A DNA stretch of 64,000 nucleotides from a virus: positions 1 to 64,000 of the IMG/VR virus record IMGVR_UViG_3300023109_000007, one strand, 5' to 3'. The notes under the pieces are model-generated. The model saw only the letters and a list, made by a program, of their open reading frames with translations. It made no database searches and was not told the DNA's origin. The position numbers and the translations under genes are program-made. Of the stretch, positions 8,657 to 16,756 are shown piece by piece (position 1 is the first letter of the stretch; each line of letters opens with the position of its first letter).

Positions 8657-9185
8657 GTTTAAAATTCTCTGTGTCTGTCCAAATAGTATTATTGTCAATT
8701 TTTTTAAATAAGTTATCTGTCCAGTCAAATAAATCCATCATCAATACCCAACGGGGTGTAGTGTCTTCTAATTTACGTGGCACAGCATGTAACATGCGAG
8801 TATAAAAAATAGTCGGTGTATCTAATATAAATTGCTCAACTGGATGATTAAATTGGTCATAGTAGTATTGAGGACTGTTACTAAAGTCCCCTAGTAACGG
8901 AATTCCAAAATTTCCCCATTTACGATGATCAATATGATTAACTAATCCTCCAGGCTTTACACTACTTAAAAAGAAACTAGGACGTTTAAATTCTGCATTA
9001 AGGCCGTTATATAATTCGTTTAATATAGGAAAGTCTTCTACACTTAATGGAAGTTCTTCTACATTCCAAACTAGTCCGTTCTGATCATATCCTTGTTTCC
9101 AAGTAGTATGCTGTGCATATTCAATTATTTCATTAAACACACTAGGATTATATTGTAATTTTAGTTTTCTATGATACCAGTCCAT
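8649..9185 (-). CDS. 2OG-Fe(II) oxygenase-like protein (small AspH-type)
   Basis: 178 residues. H84-I-D86 (LVNHIDHRKW), H133 (MLHAVPRK) and R145 (PRWVLMMDLF) match the HxD...H...R arrangement of small aspartyl-hydroxylase-like oxygenases. It is first in transcription order before the B12-type radical SAM gene at 7001, overlapping it by 8 bases, and it starts on the last base of the upstream oxygenase gene. Three 2OG-type genes lie in a row here (8649, 9185, 9820), suggesting successive oxidations, or oxidations of related substrates. Confidence 0.68.
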   Translation of the reverse strand: MDWYHRKLKLQYNPSVFNEIIEYAQHTTWKQGYDQNGLVWNVEELPLSVEDFPILNELYNGLNAEFKRPSFFLSSVKPGGLVNHIDHRKWGNFGIPLLGDFSNSPQYYYDQFNHPVEQFILDTPTIFYTRMLHAVPRKLEDTTPRWVLMMDLFDWTDNLFKKIDNNTIWTDTENFKHA

Positions 9186-9823
9186 TAAGACAACCTATAT
9201 TGATCTATCATTGTTTCAAATAACTTTGCATCAAACTTTAAACAAAATACAAGCATGATACAATCATCTGACATACTAAACACGCTATGTCGTTTGCTTG
9301 CATTAAAATAATACAAACTACCTTCTTTAACATTCATAACAGTGTCTTCGTATATAAATTTCATAGTGTCTTTACTGTTGCGATTAACAAAGCCAACCAG
9401 TCTAACATCTTCGTATGTGTAGTCTAGTTTGTTTATATCATAATGTTCAGGGAAGAAGCCGCCACTGTTTAGTTTAAGATAATGACACCGACCTAACCAT
9501 GGCTTCCAAGGCTCTATAATCTTTTGAAGTTCTAGACTAGTACTGTACACATTTGTATATGTGTTAATATCATGATTTGTAAGTGTAGTGCCGTGCCGGT
9601 TATTATATTCTGACAGACTATCTAAGTCCGGAATGCCACTAAGTTTACCATCAAGACTAGTAATACTAAGTCCCCAGCGATTGTTTGGCTTTTTAACGTT
9701 ATACGGTTTCCACTCATCTGCGTACTGATTAATATCATCTAACAGTTTGCCAGAGTTAAACTTCTGCATCTCGAGCCAGTCGCCCATAGTGTGCAATCTA
9801 GATAATGCGTGTTTGCTACTCAT
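9185..9823 (-). CDS. 2OG-Fe(II) oxygenase-like protein
   Basis: 212 residues. The core is GGFFPEHYDINK, with H127-Y-D129 as the likely iron ligands, followed by SLYYFNASKRHSVFS with H179 as the distal ligand. The C-terminal strands (CIMLVFCLKF) fit a double-stranded beta-helix. The conserved arginine is less obvious than in the neighbouring oxygenases. The start overlaps the upstream oxygenase gene by 4 bases. Its likely role is oxidation of an unknown intermediate shared with the adjacent genes. Confidence 0.62.
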   Translation of the reverse strand: MSSKHALSRLHTMGDWLEMQKFNSGKLLDDINQYADEWKPYNVKKPNNRWGLSITSLDGKLSGIPDLDSLSEYNNRHGTTLTNHDINTYTNVYSTSLELQKIIEPWKPWLGRCHYLKLNSGGFFPEHYDINKLDYTYEDVRLVGFVNRNSKDTMKFIYEDTVMNVKEGSLYYFNASKRHSVFSMSDDCIMLVFCLKFDAKLFETMIDQYRLS

Positions 9824-10455
9824 ATAAACTTAACCTTTTTATTTTTTTTGTTCTGTTCCCAATTTATCAAAGTGCCATCTTCAATTTTAGCTTTAATATC
9901 TTCATACGAGTTATGTCGCCAGCAAGTGGTAATAATTGTCCTACCTTCATCTGATTCATTAGTTACTCCGTGTATTTGTTGTCCTTTAAACAGCCAAGGC
10001 GCTAATTCATCTGTTAGCTTAGATTTCTCATATGGCATTGTATATTTTAACGTATCACGATCAAATGTTTCAAAGAATGTTTGTGGACTATCCAGTCCAA
10101 ATTTTCCATTTACAGGAAAGTTTAAGACTGCTCTTCTGTTTCGGTCTTGGTGGGGAGGGGTTCCTCCGACAGGTGTGCTGGTATATAACATAGTATCGGG
10201 CATGATCGGTATATTAAATAATAATGCGAGCTCTTCGTGAAAGTCTGACCAGGAGTAGTTTTTACACTCAAGACGTGGATCAAAACTTTCTTGAACTGTC
10301 CACCTAGTTTTGCCACAATCGAAAACATACCATTCATCCTCTTCTATACTTGCTAAGTGATTACTTAGATACTGTCTATCAAACCAAAGGTTAGTTAGTT
10401 CATGACAGTACTGAGCTGTTTTTTTCTCTTCCAACATTATCATCCCATCTTTCAT
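9820..10455 (-). CDS. 2OG-Fe(II) oxygenase-like protein
   Basis: About 211 residues. H102-Q-D104 (GTPPHQDRNRRAVLNFPVNG), H162 (QQIHGVTN) and R172 (GRTIITTCWR) give a clear HxD...H...R set. The start is uncertain: ATGs lie at 10455, 10443 and 10437, all overlapping the end of the peroxiredoxin-like gene. It is the first of three consecutive oxygenase genes in transcription order. Its function is inferred from the motifs; the substrate is unknown. Confidence 0.68.
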   Translation of the reverse strand: MKDGMIMLEEKKTAQYCHELTNLWFDRQYLSNHLASIEEDEWYVFDCGKTRWTVQESFDPRLECKNYSWSDFHEELALLFNIPIMPDTMLYTSTPVGGTPPHQDRNRRAVLNFPVNGKFGLDSPQTFFETFDRDTLKYTMPYEKSKLTDELAPWLFKGQQIHGVTNESDEGRTIITTCWRHNSYEDIKAKIEDGTLINWEQNKKNKKVKFI

Positions 10456-10963
10456 AATTTGTCTTTATAATTTCAAAGTATTGCATCATAGAGTCTGCAT
10501 CAGTTACTTGGAAACACGTCATTGGATTATGACTAAAGTCTTCATATTTAATAGTTTTAACAACAAGATTATCTAGGACCATAGCATATCGATGGCTTCG
10601 TTTACTGCTTAATCCTTCTTTGGTCATATCTTCGGTCATGCCTATTGCATCGGACCAAGTAGCATCTGGATCAGGTAAATTTTGTATATGTTTAATACCT
10701 TGAAATTTGTTCCAGGCGTTCTGTATAAAACAATCGTCAGTTGACGTGTACCATATTTCGTCAACTTCGTTCATAAACTTGTCATATAAAAATTCATACG
10801 ACCGGAGTTGAGAAGCAGCATATTCTACAAGAAACGCACCTGGCAATCCGAGTAAAAGTATCCTCTTGCCAGCAAATAACGATCGGGTGTCTGCCCACTC
10901 ATTGTTATGTTTAACTTTATGCATACTAGAAACATTAGGTATAGTATCTCCCACACGTATCAT
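10400..10963 (-). CDS. Peroxiredoxin-5-like protein lacking the peroxidatic cysteine
   Basis: 187 residues from ATG at 10963, which has a perfect AAGGAG 6 bases upstream and overlaps the upstream stop as ATGA. The fold is recognisable: VGDTIPN at the N-terminus, the PGAF loop at 41-44, DEIWYTSTDDCFIQNAW, DPDATWSDAIGM, and SHRYAMVLD before the C-terminal helix. In Prx5-type enzymes PGAF is followed by TPTC; here it reads LVEY, so the reactive cysteine is replaced (Tyr48). It is therefore unlikely to be a standard peroxidase. It may be structural, a protein partner, or use the cysteine in DDCF. It sits between a B12-type radical SAM gene and three oxygenases. Confidence 0.75.
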   Translation of the reverse strand: MIRVGDTIPNVSSMHKVKHNNEWADTRSLFAGKRILLLGLPGAFLVEYAASQLRSYEFLYDKFMNEVDEIWYTSTDDCFIQNAWNKFQGIKHIQNLPDPDATWSDAIGMTEDMTKEGLSSKRSHRYAMVLDNLVVKTIKYEDFSHNPMTCFQVTDADSMMQYFEIIKTNYERWDDNVGREKNSSVLS

Positions 10964-12813
10964 GCAAACTCCTTTTTTGTTGTTTGTAAAAAGCATCTTT
11001 TGCTTTTTCGACCATACCAGAATAAATGTTTAGCGTGGTCGCCTCTGTCTTTATATTTTGTTGGAGTTGTTTCTACAACAGTTTCCATATTTGCTAATAT
11101 AGTATTGTTAAAGAACCAAGAGTCCCAATTTTTTGTAAATGTCATAGAGTAAGCCGTCTTACCATAAATATCGAGTATATGCTTATTATACACTGATACT
11201 TCAGAAATGTCAATACCGTATTTCAGTTTTACAAAGTAAATAAGTTCATTGTAAATTTCATCAATATTAGAATACAAAAATGCAGCAGTTGCTCCATTAT
11301 CTTGGAAGTGAAAATCGTCTGAACCTTCTATAGAACGTCCCCAAGTTTTCATTTCAAATAAACTTTCACGCAAACTAGTTGTATGAGTAACGTACTCTTG
11401 ATTTAAAATACCTGAACTATTCTTACTCCACTCAAACAAACATTTGTAATAATCTATTAAGGAAATGTTATGTTCGCGGAACAAGTAAGTAGCAATTACT
11501 TGACTCACACCGTGATAGTGATGCGGAATAATGATGCCCTTTGCAAAGAAATACATATCAATGTATCCGTCTGTAGTAAACGTATTACTAGTATGGCATA
11601 CAAAGTCTACTTCGCCCTTACTGTCTTCTGGATAAACGTTGCCGCCTGCAGGTGCAGGAGATGCAGTATATTGCAATCCGTACTTGTCTTTGTATTCTGG
11701 ATCACTAAATGGAGTATTAGGAACAATACTTAATGGATGGACAGTAAGAGCGTGATCGCTTCCTAGTTCAAGTATTTTTCCAATTCCGGCAATCCAAGTA
11801 TCTAATGTTTCTTCTGGCAAGCCGACTATTAATTCGCAGTAGTTATCAACGCCGGCTTTATTATACGCACTTACCATTTGTTCTAATTTAGTATTAGCAA
11901 TATTAATACGCTTAATTGCTTTTAGTGTAGCTGGGTTCATACTCTGTAGTGCAATAGTCACTCCACGTTTAATCTTTGCTTCTTGATTAAGTATACGGCC
12001 TAGTTCGACGATTCGTTCAGGTTGCTGTTTTGCTGTACTATAATCAATTTGTCTTGGAAATCCTTTTTCATTTTTGCACTTAGCAACATATTTGATAAAG
12101 TCAATGTCTCTGTCAAATATTCCTACATTACTATCTGCAAAATATAGGAAGTCGATCTTATGATCAGACACCCAATCAATTTCAGCAATAACTCTATCAT
12201 AATTAAACTTTGCTATTTTATTATAATATATTGCTTCTTGATCACAGAAGGTACAAGCATAAGGACAACCTCTATTAGTTTCAATTATAGCACTGTACTG
12301 TTTTCCAGGTTTCATAAGAGAGTCCATTAGTCCACTAAGATACGGACTAGGAATGTCGTCTACTATTTTATCAGGTTTAGGAGGACTATAACTATCAACA
12401 CTCAATATGCCAGGTGCTGTATAATTACCATTAAGTAACTCAGCAAACGCACGTTCGCCGGCATATGTGACAATTAAATCACATATATCTCGATTATCTT
12501 GTAGCCATTGTTTCTTGGCAGGAACTTGTGGGCCGCCCATTACAATTAAACAGTTGGGCCAACGGAGTTTAACTGCACGAGCAAGCTCTCTACTTATATC
12601 CCAATTCCATACATATGTACTAATGGCAAATACATCAGGGTCGGTTATTTGTTTTAAATATTCGGCTACTGTTTCACGCTCAAACAATATTCCGCCAAGC
12701 TCCCATCCTTCTACATTAGCGTTGCAGTATTCCCATACATATGCTACGCTTAGTGGCAAGAATGTTGCTTCGGCTATTACATTATTAATTTGTGTGAAAT
12801 AAACTTTTTTCAT
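10960..12813 (-). CDS. Radical SAM protein with B12-binding-like N-terminal domain
   Basis: 617 residues from ATG at 12813, preferred over the adjacent ATG at 12816 because AGGA is then 6 bases away. Residues 1-125 form a B12-binding-like Rossmann domain (PNCLIVMGGPQVP, ICDLIVTYAGERAF) without DxHxxG. The 4Fe-4S motif is RGCPYACTFC (C183, C187, C190). It is followed by DFLYFADSNVGIFDRD and ELIVGLPEETLDTW, classic for this superfamily. It is a paralogue of the protein at 7001-8656. It is the first gene downstream of a 98-base structured gap and so probably heads the 12.8-kb leftward operon. The product is unknown. Confidence 0.87.
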   Translation of the reverse strand: MKKVYFTQINNVIAEATFLPLSVAYVWEYCNANVEGWELGGILFERETVAEYLKQITDPDVFAISTYVWNWDISRELARAVKLRWPNCLIVMGGPQVPAKKQWLQDNRDICDLIVTYAGERAFAELLNGNYTAPGILSVDSYSPPKPDKIVDDIPSPYLSGLMDSLMKPGKQYSAIIETNRGCPYACTFCDQEAIYYNKIAKFNYDRVIAEIDWVSDHKIDFLYFADSNVGIFDRDIDFIKYVAKCKNEKGFPRQIDYSTAKQQPERIVELGRILNQEAKIKRGVTIALQSMNPATLKAIKRINIANTKLEQMVSAYNKAGVDNYCELIVGLPEETLDTWIAGIGKILELGSDHALTVHPLSIVPNTPFSDPEYKDKYGLQYTASPAPAGGNVYPEDSKGEVDFVCHTSNTFTTDGYIDMYFFAKGIIIPHHYHGVSQVIATYLFREHNISLIDYYKCLFEWSKNSSGILNQEYVTHTTSLRESLFEMKTWGRSIEGSDDFHFQDNGATAAFLYSNIDEIYNELIYFVKLKYGIDISEVSVYNKHILDIYGKTAYSMTFTKNWDSWFFNNTILANMETVVETTPTKYKDRGDHAKHLFWYGRKSKRCFLQTTKKEFA

Positions 12814-12836
12814 CATGCGTCCTATAAGAGTAGTAT

Positions 12837-12899
12837 CAAGATAAATCTTGGCTGAATAGCAGTAATGAAAATGAACATAGAATGTTCGCGATTTCTCGC
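12837..12899 (-). promoter_or_regulatory. Three hairpins in the leader before the B12-type radical SAM gene
   Basis: In one of the largest gaps in the window, three perfect inverted repeats are clustered. Read on the minus strand they are GCGA-GAAA-TCGC (12888-12899, a GNRA-type tetraloop), GAACAT-TCT-ATGTTC (12873-12887) and CAAGAT-TT-ATCTTG (12837-12850). The first two directly abut. They lie between an upstream late-promoter-like motif and the ATG at 12813, so they would be in the 5' leader of the leftmost operon. The middle stem followed by ATTTTCATT could also act as a weak terminator for the upstream gene. Function not established. Confidence 0.5.
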
Positions 12900-12907
12900 A
12901 GTATGTG

Positions 12908-12915
12908 TATTTATT
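12908..12915 (-). promoter_or_regulatory. T4 late-promoter-like motif
   Basis: The minus strand reads AATAAATA, one mismatch from the T4 late consensus TATAAATA. It overlaps the stop region of the radical SAM gene at 12915-14030 and lies about 95 bases upstream of the next start. Short AT-rich motifs arise by chance, so this is suggestive only. Confidence 0.3.
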
Positions 12916-14030
12916 TAAATAATCTTACGTTTAGGTATTTTTGAATCAGCCGAACTTACACAACTTTTTGTAATGCAAGTTTTAGGTGTCTTAAACAGTT
13001 CGAAACCTGTTTCGATGTTGCCTAGTGGCGCATCATGGCAAGAATAACTACGTTTTACCGAACCGTCTGGCTCGCGTATTATAAGTCCGCTGTAACCGGC
13101 ATTGCAAGCCCATCCTTCAAAATTGTTGAAATTAAAGGCATTAAAGCGTTCTGCTTGGTCCATATACCACTTTTTACCTTTAGAGTCTTTTAACTCTACT
13201 TGCATATGCCAAGGAATACTTGTATCTAATTTTCCCTCTACTCCTTGAGGTATTTGGAAGTTTGGCTTCGGACGCTCTGTCCATATCCTTTTGTTTTCTG
13301 TGTATGCTCGCTGTGGCATTCCGTTCCACAACCGCTCCAAGTCTTCTGGTTTGTAACCTTCAACAATTTTAGAAGCAGTAGGGTCTGATTGTGGTTTAAG
13401 AGTAACGTTGATACCTTGCTCGTGAAAGAATAACGCATTCTCCCAATCACGTTCAAACCATTCTGGTACCATAACTTGATTAATTGTAACTTGTACATCA
13501 TGCTCCTGACAGAAGATTAACTTATCTGCAAAGTCCTGCATCTTCTCTTTACTGTTTACGTGTTCTGTGTGCAGACTTGCTGTAATACTTGCTCTATGAA
13601 ATGGCTTTACTGCTTCAACATACTTTTCAAACCAAGCCATATTGCGACTACAGTTTGACGTCATGTGTACACTGGTATAGTTGGTGTTGTCTACGTCATC
13701 AGCCAGATGCTGTAGAATGTCCAAGTACCCAGGATGAAAAGTAGGCTCACCGCCACTAAGACTAAAATGATAACTATTAAATCCGTTTTCACGTGCCTGT
13801 CGCTTTATTTCGTCGATTGTTTTGAGACATAGTTCTGTAGGTCTATGATCTTTGCGGTCGCTTCTTGCGTAGGGCCAACAGTAACTACATTTGTAGTTAC
13901 AGAATCTTCCAAGCAGCCAGCTGACAGTAAACAAGTCTCTATATAAGAGTGTCCTTTGTCCGACGCTAACAATGTCGTCAAACGGGATCTTTGTAAAGTC
14001 ATAATTGCTCCATTTTAAATCTTCACTCAT
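12915..14030 (-). CDS. Radical SAM protein with C-terminal cysteine motifs
   Basis: 371 residues. The motif is RFCNYKCSYC (C44, C48, C51), followed by FSLSGGEPTFHPGYLDIL, the GGEP SAM-binding motif. The C-terminus has WACNAGYSGLIIREPDGSVKR, SCHDAPLGNI and CITKSC, which resembles an auxiliary-cluster domain. It resembles the protein at 16746-17915 in its N-terminal layout (xxLGRxCNYxCxYC). No Shine-Dalgarno sequence precedes the ATG; a promoter-like pair upstream would place the transcript start exactly at the ATG. The substrate is unknown. Confidence 0.87.
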   Translation of the reverse strand: MSEDLKWSNYDFTKIPFDDIVSVGQRTLLYRDLFTVSWLLGRFCNYKCSYCWPYARSDRKDHRPTELCLKTIDEIKRQARENGFNSYHFSLSGGEPTFHPGYLDILQHLADDVDNTNYTSVHMTSNCSRNMAWFEKYVEAVKPFHRASITASLHTEHVNSKEKMQDFADKLIFCQEHDVQVTINQVMVPEWFERDWENALFFHEQGINVTLKPQSDPTASKIVEGYKPEDLERLWNGMPQRAYTENKRIWTERPKPNFQIPQGVEGKLDTSIPWHMQVELKDSKGKKWYMDQAERFNAFNFNNFEGWACNAGYSGLIIREPDGSVKRSYSCHDAPLGNIETGFELFKTPKTCITKSCVSSADSKIPKRKII

Positions 14031-14036
14031 AACTAC

Positions 14037-14064
14037 AGTATAACACCTTTTAAAAAATAATCAA
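14037..14064 (-). promoter_or_regulatory. Candidate sigma70-type promoter
   Basis: On the minus strand, TTGATT (14064-14059) is separated by 16 bases from TATACT (14042-14037). The match is 4/6 and 5/6. The expected start site, 7 bases past the -10 hexamer, is 14030, the first base of the downstream ATG. This would give a leaderless mRNA. It occupies the short gap after the PP-loop gene. Confidence 0.4.
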
Positions 14065-14067
14065 CCG

Positions 14068-14742
14068 TTAAATATATCGGCCAAAACCCCAAAATCTTTC
14101 TTTACAAAACCAACAGTTGTCGCAATGGGAACTAAAGTCCATAGTATGGTCTTCACAACTTCTAGTCAACGGAAATAATGTTTCCATAACTCCAAGTGTT
14201 TCGTATAGTTCTGCTACACCTTTTTTGTCTATGTTTGTTAGGTGTCTCCAAGAATAATCATTAAGCACAGGAAAATTCTTTCCATTTCTATTATCGCACG
14301 GTCCGTTAATTAGGTTACCCTTTTCGTTTCTAAAAGTATCTACTATATCTAAGGGTGGATTAGCAGTAATACCAGAATAATTTTTTTGTATGTTTTCTTT
14401 ATTATTAGCTTCGAAAAAATTATCCCATTGTGCATTTATATAATCATCGTTAGTATTCATTACGTCTACATTGTTTATATAATGTTTTCCAAAAATATGT
14501 TCTCCAAAAGTATCTTTATAAAAATTTATTATACGGGGAGCAAACACTCCTTGATAAGGTTTCTTAGGATGATTAGTAGTTAATGGAATAATCTTAATAT
14601 CAGGTCTTTCTTCAGCTACATATTTAGATAACATATAACCAACAATAGCACTGTCAGCACCGCCGGATATTTTAAGAGATACTACCTTTACGCTATCAGG
14701 TTCTTCAATATTAATATCTTGTTGACTATTTTTAAATATCAT
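14068..14742 (-). CDS. QueC-like PP-loop ATP pyrophosphatase
   Basis: 224 residues. The PP-loop is KISGGADSA (S26 to S31). The C-terminal zinc-type set is C196, C207, C210 and C213, within TRSC...HCDNCWFCKER. It is a clear paralogue of the gene at 3000-3599, sharing METLFPLTRSC-type and CKERxWxFG ends, but it carries an insertion in the middle (about residues 95-170). ATP-dependent activation of a carboxyl, amide or base is expected; the queuosine pathway is not otherwise present. It overlaps the upstream radical SAM gene as ATGA and is followed by another radical SAM gene, so radical SAM and PP-loop functions may be coupled. Confidence 0.8.
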   Translation of the reverse strand: MIFKNSQQDINIEEPDSVKVVSLKISGGADSAIVGYMLSKYVAEERPDIKIIPLTTNHPKKPYQGVFAPRIINFYKDTFGEHIFGKHYINNVDVMNTNDDYINAQWDNFFEANNKENIQKNYSGITANPPLDIVDTFRNEKGNLINGPCDNRNGKNFPVLNDYSWRHLTNIDKKGVAELYETLGVMETLFPLTRSCEDHTMDFSSHCDNCWFCKERFWGFGRYI

Positions 14743-15680
14743 AGCTGTTCCTTTATAAATTTATCACGTTTGTTTTCTTTACATACTTGCTCGCAACGAG
14801 GAATCTTGTTATCTGATGTCCAACTGTTTTTTATGTCTGTCCAAACTTTTCCATTAATTGCTTGTTCAATACTTACATTGGTTAAATTAATATCTGACAT
14901 ATAATCCTGTTGTTCTAATATATCTTCAAATTTATCTTTGTGTTTTCCGCTAACTGGATATTCTAACATCTTTGCATTAAGATGACAACAGGGTATTACA
15001 TTGCCCATGTGATTTACAAAAATACGTTTTTGATTAGCATACTTGCAACTAATGCAATTGGATTCTTGTGTTTCAACCTTTTTATGTTTGATACCACCAG
15101 AGTCTTTTCTATGACTAATAATAGTTTTAAATTCTTTAAAGCCTTCTTGCTTTGCTATTTCTCTTGCTTCTTCTAGTTGATGTTCATTATGTTCAAAACT
15201 AATAAACTGCCAATTTGCTTTTCCGCCAGCAGCAATAAATGCTCTGTAATTTTTTTGTACTTTTTTATAATTAGACCCTTGTCTATATACTTCAGACAAT
15301 TCGTCACTACCGTCAATTCCCCAAACAACTTTGTGACTGCTAGGAAGTATACCTGCTAGTTCAGTCCACCACTTTTCACTCCGTAAACTTCCGTTAGTAG
15401 CAATGTTAATATGACAGTCCCAATCAGCAAAGTGTTTTATAATTTCATGAAATTGTGGATGACTACAAGGCTCATCAACGCTACCACAAAAATTAATAAT
15501 TTTAATATTTGGAAACATTTCTTTTTGAAATCTCTCTTTAATAGTGTCGAGATCTAAATAAGTTTTGTTTAATATGTCATCGGCATAATCAGACAACACA
15601 CGAAAACAGCCTTTGCATTTTATATTACAAAAACTTGTAAGTTCTATATCAATCCATTCTAATGTATCAGTTGTCCACAT
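14739..15680 (-). CDS. Radical SAM/SPASM-like protein
   Basis: 313 residues. The cluster motif is SFCNIKCKGC (C18, C22, C25). NFCGSVDEPCSHPQFHEI replaces the GxLGDPixHPQ seen in its paralogues. Then come ATNGS, WGIDGSDELSEVYR and FISFEHNEHQLEEA. The C-terminal auxiliary cysteines are SCKYANQ, VIPCCHLNA and PRCEQVCKE. It is a member of the five-protein FEHNxHQ family. The ATG overlaps the upstream stop, and the 3' end overlaps the PP-loop gene as ATGA. A peptide, sugar or nucleoside substrate is possible; none is indicated. Confidence 0.86.
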   Translation of the reverse strand: MWTTDTLEWIDIELTSFCNIKCKGCFRVLSDYADDILNKTYLDLDTIKERFQKEMFPNIKIINFCGSVDEPCSHPQFHEIIKHFADWDCHINIATNGSLRSEKWWTELAGILPSSHKVVWGIDGSDELSEVYRQGSNYKKVQKNYRAFIAAGGKANWQFISFEHNEHQLEEAREIAKQEGFKEFKTIISHRKDSGGIKHKKVETQESNCISCKYANQKRIFVNHMGNVIPCCHLNAKMLEYPVSGKHKDKFEDILEQQDYMSDINLTNVSIEQAINGKVWTDIKNSWTSDNKIPRCEQVCKENKRDKFIKEQL

Positions 15681-16756
15681 TATTCAAAACACCACGGTAT
15701 AATTTTTTTGCTGTCAGTGCCTCTTGCACTATCTAACTCTAGTAAATATTGTTGCATCTTAAGATTTAGTTGTTCATTAAATTTATAATCAGAATAAAAC
15801 TTTCTTAGTTCAGGCACTTTAGTTTGTTCTAGGACACGTTCAACTATATGCGGCTTTAGTGCATTTACTTGTAATTGATTAGGCCTAGTTAATTTATGAA
15901 TATCGTATTTTCCGTTCCACTTTTTTTGAATATTGTCAACTAATGTATCAATATTAGGTAAGTTCATTGCTTGTACAGTAATATTAAAAAATAATTTCTC
16001 GCAATTTAAGTCAACAAGTTCTTGCGTATTTTTTAAGAATTCGTCGTGTTTAGTTGGAAAACGTATAAGATCGTTAACATCACTCCAACCATCGCAACTA
16101 ATACTAAATTCTAGGTGATTAAATTTAGATAATATTTCTAAAAACTTTGGAGTATTACTTACTCCGTTAGTTTGAATACATAAAATAGTATTATTACGAT
16201 TCCACTCATGCTTAGATAAATTCTTAATAAATTTCTGTACATCTTTCATATAAAAAGGTTCGCCGCCAGCAATGTAAATAGATATAGCTTTGTCTATACA
16301 ATTTTCATATATCCAATCCCAATCAATTTCGTCTCTTGCTTTTCGATTGTCTTCATTTAAAACTTCGCCATTGTATTTTTTAAAGATGTCAATATCTTCA
16401 TACCATTTACTACTGTTCCAAGGAGTACACATTGCACACTTTAAATTGCAAAGACTGCCGGGTCGTATGTCCCAGTGAGTAATTCCTGTGTTGCCTCTTT
16501 CAAGGCTAACTATACGTTTGCTAGATTTTCCTGATGATTCTTTTAAAATGCAATCTATACACTCAGGACGTTTCCAGTCTCCTTTAAATCCTTCTTTAAT
16601 TTTATTGATTGCTGGATTATCTATTAAATCTTCAATGTTAGGAACTGTTCCGCTGTTGTGCTTGGCTTTATACAAGCAACACGGAGATACTACATAACCA
16701 CTTGAATGTCTTTCAACGTATAAACTAGTTGTACCTTCTAAACAATTATATGTCAC
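15680..16756 (-). CDS. Radical SAM protein with N-terminal SPASM-like motif
   Basis: 358 residues. An N-terminal cysteine region comes before the radical SAM core: C5, the pair VSPCC (26-27), and PECIDCILKES (C66, C69). The core motif is SLCNLKCAMC (C103, C107, C110), followed by IYIAGGEPFYMKDV and SISCDGWSDVNDLIRFPTK. Auxiliary-cluster motifs normally follow the core, so the order here looks reversed. It shares this layout with the proteins at 17905, 32894, 34700, 35883 and 37321. It differs in ending in IIPWCFE instead of the FPE-type tail of several of those relatives. Confidence 0.86.
   Translation of the reverse strand: MTYNCLEGTTSLYVERHSSGYVVSPCCLYKAKHNSGTVPNIEDLIDNPAINKIKEGFKGDWKRPECIDCILKESSGKSSKRIVSLERGNTGITHWDIRPGSLCNLKCAMCTPWNSSKWYEDIDIFKKYNGEVLNEDNRKARDEIDWDWIYENCIDKAISIYIAGGEPFYMKDVQKFIKNLSKHEWNRNNTILCIQTNGVSNTPKFLEILSKFNHLEFSISCDGWSDVNDLIRFPTKHDEFLKNTQELVDLNCEKLFFNITVQAMNLPNIDTLVDNIQKKWNGKYDIHKLTRPNQLQVNALKPHIVERVLEQTKVPELRKFYSDYKFNEQLNLKMQQYLLELDSARGTDSKKIIPWCFE

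Noticed and set aside
7001-12813. Cobalamin-dependent assignment for the two B12-type radical SAM enzymes
   Set aside because: The N-terminal domains resemble B12-binding folds, but the DxHxxG ligand is missing in both, so cobalamin use is not claimed.
12873-12887. A clear rho-independent terminator
   Set aside because: The stem is only 6 pairs, AT-rich, and is followed by an imperfect U tract (ATTTTCATT). Recorded as a structured leader instead.
3000-14742. Queuosine or 7-deazaguanine DNA modification from the QueC-like genes
   Set aside because: No QueD, QueE, FolE or transglycosylase gene is seen, and the radical SAM proteins lack QueE character. Kept only as PP-loop ATPases.
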